From the NCBI GenBank assembly GCA_963920575.1, contig OY986970.1, forward strand, positions 21,831,274 through 21,895,273: DNA of 64,000 bases, in the 5' to 3' direction. A program made the translations under genes and the position numbers. This document shows positions 58,612 through 64,000 of this stretch, piece after piece. The notes below the pieces were generated by a model. That model had not been told where the DNA came from. It did no database searches and saw only the letters and a list, made by a program, of their open reading frames with translations. The stretch comes from Narthecium ossifragum. Lineage: Eukaryota; Streptophyta; Magnoliopsida; Dioscoreales; Nartheciaceae. The first letter of the stretch is position 1, and each line of letters starts with the position of its first letter.

Positions 58612-60215
58612 CAACTTTCGTACTCGGAGATCATAGGGTCGGTGGCATTTGGCGTAGGTGGACTATCTAACCTTGTAAGAACATCAGGAACTCCAGCTGC
58701 ATCCCTTATGATCTACAAGCAGAAAAAAAAGCATAGATGAATACAGTTATGTGACACTTTGATACCAGAAGTGGTCAGCATGTACATATGCATGCCAGTG
58801 CTTTGCGCAAGTGTTTTTGTTGTGAAAACATTCAGACAATACTATCAATATTTCTAAATAGAAGTCGAACATGCCTAACATAATTCAGGAGAGTATGCGG
58901 CAAATCACACCGTGTCAAAAGGAACGCAGAAACTGCATCTAGGCCGGCATTTGAAACTGCAATTTAGCAGGCTTTTGAACTTTGAACAAATTGTTTATAA
59001 ATGTGAAAAGAAATAAGACCATATATGCAAACTAATGTGTTATGTGCTGTGTAAATGTGTAGATAGATCACCATTTCCAGGCTTGGTATTCATGCAATTG
59101 CAGTATGTCAATTCCAGTTAAACTCCAACAAAATAAAAACACAAGGACATTGTAGGCATCATATCCTATGCCATAAGAGTTGTGTCTGTACGTGCATAAA
59201 TTGTGACCTTCTCACTAAGCTTACCAAAATTTCTTCATCTAAATAGGAGATCATGAACAACCTTTGGAATGTTCCCCCAAAAGCAGAGAAAGGAGAGCAA
59301 AGAAATAAGTCATAAAGAAAAGATTTGTGGCTATTATAGGGCATCTATTAGCTCATGCTCTTAGGGTAAAAGATCTTGAATTGGCAAGGCTTTGAAAAAT
59401 AAGAAACCAATAAGGTCCCACACTTCTAAAGAGGTGCCTATTCAAGAAGAGTATAATTGCTTATGTCCATAAGTGCGTAAGGCCCTTCTATGGATGGTGG
59501 TTATAAGGAAATTGGTTTATATCTGCAACACATGATTAATTACTAAAACTCAGATCATTCGGCAAGTAAAGGTTCTTAAGCAATTTAGAAAAGAAAATGA
59601 CCATCCAGCCAGAATGCTTGCACTATGTAGGCATCACCAGGGCTGCCTGCTTGCTCTGCTAATCTGCCTTTCAGATCATTATCCCAGAGTACCCAAACTA
59701 ATCCAACACCATGGTGGTGCTGCTTCTTAACCTGACAGCAATTCAGAAAATAAAGAAAATGTTCCTTTATTTGGGGGACTATTGCATATGCTTAGAAATT
59801 TTCATAAATTATCATGAAAATTATCCTTTAAGTCAAGGAAACAGATTCAAATTCACAATAATAGATGTATTCCATAAAGTTTTCAGTTGTTCCATAAACT
59901 TTCAATCAACACTGTAAGTCAGCACAGCTAATTTCTAGCATATCAAGTCCAAATTTGAAGCCCTGAAAAAATATGTGATTTTACATGCGTAACAAGAAGC
60001 ATGAATTGAGACAATCAACAGAGAGTCAATCGAAGTACCACGGTCAGAAAATTTAGTTTTGCAGTGACATTTGAATATCCGTCCTTGATCACCATATCTA
60101 AGCCTAACAAGTTTTCTAGAACTGCAGGCGGCCTCCCGTGAACAAAAAGATGTTGGTATTTGTTTAACAATCTTCCCTTTCTTCTATCAAATGACATATA
60201 GAAGTGACAAAACAA
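58612..60215 (-). pseudogene. Host-like exons inside the Mutator-like element, unidentified
   Basis: Three minus-strand exon candidates: about 60050-60215 (KYQHLFVHGRPPAVLENLLG, then VIKDGYSNVTAKLNFLT), about 59590-59734 (after CTGTCAG: HHHGVGLVWVLWDNDLKGRL, then GDAYIVQAFWLDGH) and 58612-58711 (after TGCTTGTAG: IIRDAAGVPDVLTRLDSPP, ending EYES and a stop). They are open and spaced like exons of one gene, but I cannot name the protein and have not shown that the phases join. Probably captured. Confidence 0.4.
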
Positions 60216-60714
60216 TGATTAATCGCAACACACTCAACTGACATGCTGAAACTATTATCTTCATACACATACGAGGAAGAAGATAAATTATGGATAGCAA
60301 GCTATGGCAAAACAAAGGAGTAATAGTGATAAACTGAACAGAAATACTTCCACAGAACACATAACAAGTTAACCAACAACGCAAATGTAATGGAGGCCAA
60401 CCTTCTTTTTCCATACTACTAGGACGTTCTTCCTCCATTCAGATAGATTGCATCAACACACAACAAATGTATAATTTTTAAGCAAAGATGCTAATGCAAC
60501 GAACCAAAAGAAATACAACTTAAACTTGAATGAAAAATAAACACGAATGCATCCAGTCTCTTCGCATACCCTGGGGGGAATCAAACACAACATAGCCCCC
60601 TCGCCGGCTCTGTGAGTGGGATCGATAGACGCAAGTGACGCTCCATACCTTGGTGCGTTGGACTATTACGAAAACGATAAACTAGTCAGTCATACAACTA
60701 AAAACATATAATAT

Positions 60715-62714
60715 TCATGCATTCATTGAGTCATTAGTAGGTAAGGAGTCCTTGGTAGGCAAAGAGTCATCCATTGAAACATTTGCATGGGCTACAGTGA
60801 CTGGACAATGTGAAAGCATATGTTGCAATTCATTCATCTTCTCAACGACCATGTTGCACCTCTCATCTAATTCTACCCCCATCTCAACAATTGCATTTAG
60901 TGGTATGAACATTTTATTCATACGGTTTGCAACAATGGAATTGCCTAGATCATCGTGGGAAACCCTCAGTCGTGAGTAACTTCGGCGCACATCCTTCCTC
61001 AATCGATCAAGAATGTAAGCATTAGGAATAATCAACACCCTTCTCGCAATTAAAATCGCGAGCGCATGTAGACAAAGAATGCTTTGATGCTCGAAATGCC
61101 GGCAAATGCACCGAACAGTTTTGGTTTGTTTCATGAAAACAAATAGAGTATTCTTTATCATCATGTTTGCTGTTCACAAGTACAACTTCTTGTACAATGT
61201 AGGAATACTCATCACCCGTGGTGGAGGCTAATGTTTTTTCACATTGAATGGCAATTCTGCAATTCTTTTTGGAACTCGGCAAACTTGGCAGTAGTATAGA
61301 TTTCTTGCAATTGACGTTCAAGAGGAAGTTGAGATGTACATTGTAACTGTTTCCTGAATGATTGATAATCAGCATATGCTTCGTTCTCGATCTTACTTCT
61401 AAGTGCATTATCATACTACTTCACAAACTGCTTGAGAGACGTTTTTGAATTTACATATCCACCAAAGAAAGCATTCAGGCCTTCGCTGCGCTGCGTAGTG
61501 GACATCCCAACCCAAAATGAATCATTCACATACGCCGGAACCCACCGACTTCCGTTGACATACAAATCTTCCAGCCAGTTGTTTCCCCCTAGACCAAATT
61601 GAGACAACATCGCCGCCCACCATTCCTTAAATTCTGATGGAATCAATGAGTCGTAGACTGTACCTTTCAATGCAAGGCAGACTTCATTATAGTGTGTGTA
61701 CCTTCCTAATTTTTTAGGCAATTTCTTCAGTATGTGCCACAAGCACCATCTGTGCCGAGTTTTGCTGAAAACAATGGATATGGCCTTCGTGATTGCCTTA
61801 TCCTGATCAGTGATAATAGCATACAGTGCTTTATTTTTCATGCACCACATCCATGTTTCGAACAACCACACGAACGAGGGCGTATTCTCGCCAGATTCCA
61901 GCCCACAACCAAGTAGTATAGACTACCCGTGATGGTTGACGTCGACAAACGGAGCAAATGACATGTCATACTTATTTGTCAAGTATGTAGTGTCGAATGT
62001 GACGACATCCCCAAAATACTCTGCTGCTGATCTACTACGAGGATCTGCCTAGAATATACTCTTAAGTCTTGATTTGTCATCCAGATCGAAAACATAGAAG
62101 AAATCAGAATTCTTCAATTGCATTCGCTGAAAATAACTGTTAACCGCTTTGGCATCGCCCTCTCCAAGGCTTAACCGCCTAGCTTTCACAATGTGATTGC
62201 GACAGTCTCTTTCGACAAACTCCATACTATCATGACAACCGGCCTCAATAACAAAGGAGTTGAAGTTTTGGTTCATCCGAACACCGGCTCGGTCATTGAG
62301 CTCCAAACATCTTTTGACGTTATTTGTGAGTGCTCTGTTGCAAGGGAAAAACCGAGACTTGTGCGGGCTAAGTGGATGGTTGTGCTCGAGAACCACTTAT
62401 TTCATCTCCCACTTACCACTTGAGCATTTTGATGCGTGGGCCCTAGCCAGACAACCCGTTTTCAAGCTTGACTTTGGTCCAACATGTGCTTTGCTCGTCC
62501 TAGGCTTTCCCTCGCACGAGCAAGTAAGCAACATACTCAGCAAATTTCCCGCGTCATCGGAAGTTGAGCTCCTCTTAGTAACAGAAAAAACTATGGTCTT
62601 ACCGTAATCCTTATAGAAAGAATAGACACCCTCCGGAGAGTCAAAAATCATTCCAGTAGCCGGTGCAAGCACCTCTACTGGATCAACTGTTGCCTTGTCA
62701 CGAGGTGCGGCCAT
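60715..62714 (-). pseudogene. FAR1/FHY3-type MULE transposase, broken
   Basis: Starts MAAPRDKATVDPVEVLAP. A FAR1 DNA-binding region follows (SPEGVYSFYKDYGK to LEHNHPLSPHK), then the transposase core with VVTFDTTYLTNKYDM, AIITDQDKAITKAI, HRWCLWHILKKLP and TTQRSEGLNAFF, then a SWIM finger CIC...CLH (about 61100). The two aspartates in FDTTY and ITDQD and the later acidic residue fit a DDE nuclease. Four in-frame stops (62397-62399, about 62052, about 61925, about 61415) and two frameshifts (about 61240 and 61160) break it. The surrounding motif predicts W or Q at the last three stops (FWADPRS, HHGQSILLG, FVxQYDNAL); the first is consistent with CAA. The element cannot now make its own transposase. 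Confidence 0.8.
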
Positions 62715-62723
62715 TGTGAACAA

Positions 62724-63700
62724 TCGTTCTGCAATGATTAAAGGTTCATCAATTTAAACGATAATCTCAACTATTTCAAAAACCCACAGGAAGAAATCCT
62801 ATGTGCATCATCAAGGAAAAAAAGAAAAGTCATTGGCAGTCGTATAGGTTTGTAACAATGTGGCTACATCTTACAAATAAAAATCAAGTACCAAAAAGGG
62901 TGAAACTATCTAAGAATCAAGCTTCCATTCTATCTCAATTAAGAGTGTGGACACTCTGACTAAAGAAACTATATTGAAACATACATGAAAGAAAACATTC
63001 TGTTATGTGAAATGACTATCCTTACATAGTGAACCTCAGTGTTTCTTATCCTTTCTTAATTCCTCCATGAGCTCTTTCCCATACATTCTTTTCTTTGATA
63101 ATGACATAATGCTTGTTAAAATCATTGATTCATATGATTGCCTCTATGTCCATATTGTATTCACAAGGGAATATTGATAATAGTCATAGCTAAAATCTAT
63201 GAGGAAGAGTCTGAGAGAAGAGCTGTGTCAAACAAAGAGAATTTAACAGTGAGAAGAACTGTTTTTCATGATAAAAGCTAAATTTTTCCAAGCGATTTAT
63301 ATGCCGCCCACAAGTTCAACAATAGATATCTACCCAGGCAAAACTGTCGAGATATAAGACATCCTCCCAAAAAAGAGACTAATTAACAACCAAAATAGCT
63401 AATTGATTACTCACACAACCATTAAATTTCACTGCGCAAGTCAAGATTGCACTGGCGAAGTTTTAAACCTACAATTCAAGTCTACTGTTACCACAATATC
63501 AGAACTATCTCACTCTCATTACCGCAACAACTTTACATACAATCAAAATTAGAGCTTTAGATTCCACAAAAAGAGCAAATAACAAAAATATATCTCACCG
63601 CGCAGAGTATAGGCTTGAGGCGGGGAGTTGAGGAGAAAGCGACGGCGAGCTTCACGACGGCCGAAGGAGGGAGGTGAGGAGAGCGACGGCAAGGTTCGCG
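62724..63700. other. Upstream region of the transposase gene
   Basis: AT-rich DNA between the transposase start and the right terminal repeat. It presumably holds its promoter and 5' UTR; no specific element could be supported. Confidence 0.4.
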
Positions 63701-64000
63701 ATGGCCGGAGGCGGGAGGTGGGAAGAGGGCAATGGCACAGTTCCCGACGGCCGGAGGCGGGGAGGTCAGGAGGGGGCGAAGGCGAGGCCACCCATTTTCA
63801 GGAGAGGAGAGGTCGGCGCTAAGGTTTGATCGGGATGGGGTTAGATCGGATCCCATTATAAACCCGCTAATCCGGTAACCTATATGGTAGTAAAACATCC
63901 CCACATCAGCATGTGAAGTGTACATGGCCCCACATCCACGCCCACCGCATGTACACAAAACATTACCCTTAGAACTTTGACTCATGCTTGGTTGCACTAT

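Larger units (their letters stand above)
56181..63880. mobile_element. Mutator-like element (FAR1-type), decayed
   Basis: Near the left end GGGCTAACGGGTGGATATAA and TGGGATCCGAT are mirrored near the right by ATCGGATCCCATTATA and AACCCGCTAATCCGG (63845-63875). Similarity continues inward through a CTCTCCTCTCCTGAAAA block on each side (about 56270 and 63800). The transposase lies inside on the minus strand. The exact ends and a 9-11-bp duplication could not be fixed, so the boundary is approximate. Confidence 0.55.

Noticed and set aside
63557..63997. Minus-strand ORF of 146 aa at the right edge
   Set aside because: It runs through the Mutator-like terminal repeat and has no recognisable domain.

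Overview
This is a transposon-dense stretch of plant nuclear DNA, and I see no ordinary intact host gene in it. GC-rich captured exons (for example the acyltransferase fragment near 35.0 kb) suggest a monocot, but the species cannot be fixed from the window. There is one 200-base assembly gap (52911-53110). I found no tRNA, rRNA or CRISPR.

Layout, 1-34 kb. A Tekay/Del-type LTR end (1-428) and a small hAT-like inverted-repeat element (750-1525) precede a pair of CACTA termini at 2028 and 32940. The DNA between them carries degenerate exons of a Pumilio-23-like (APUM23) gene, a Harbinger MITE in one of its introns (5003-6066), and near the right end a 211-bp Helitron. A 23.8-kb mosaic of Athila-like Ty3/gypsy DNA (7724-31503) is inserted in the same block. 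The mosaic mixes two subfamilies, A and B. Both keep gag-protease and an env-like ORF, and both lack reverse transcriptase, RNase H and most or all of integrase. Subfamily B still has an unbroken 1128-codon gag-protease ORF. A 3.5-kb segment (env tail, 3' UTR, LTR) occurs twice, and the mosaic ends in a second, truncated 5' end of subfamily A.

Layout, 34-53 kb. A 3.4-kb foldback element (34190-37568) carries the same glycerol-3-phosphate acyltransferase-like exon piece in both arms. A chain of minus-strand Helitron-like ends follows (3' ends at 37772, 40083, 49596, 50900, 53404). Between them lie captured exons, including a coherent four-exon gene tail of unknown identity (38183-38742) and two exons of the second AP2 repeat of an AINTEGUMENTA/PLETHORA-type gene (52161-52831). 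A Reina-type chromovirus with a perfect CATGT duplication (41675-47012) is inserted in this region. Its pol is riddled with stops.

Layout, 53-64 kb. A minus-strand Tekay-type solo LTR (53913-56169) abuts a probable Mutator-like element (about 56.18-63.88 kb). That element holds a decayed FAR1/FHY3-type transposase (60715-62714, minus), a small GRF zinc-finger ORF (57607-57912, plus) and unidentified host-like exons.

The genes do not form a pathway; the window records nested insertion, exon capture and decay. The most interesting items are the pol-less Athila pair with a U3-like GATCGATC module in front of the env-like gene, the acyltransferase foldback (a possible source of hairpin RNA), and the Helitron chain with exon capture.
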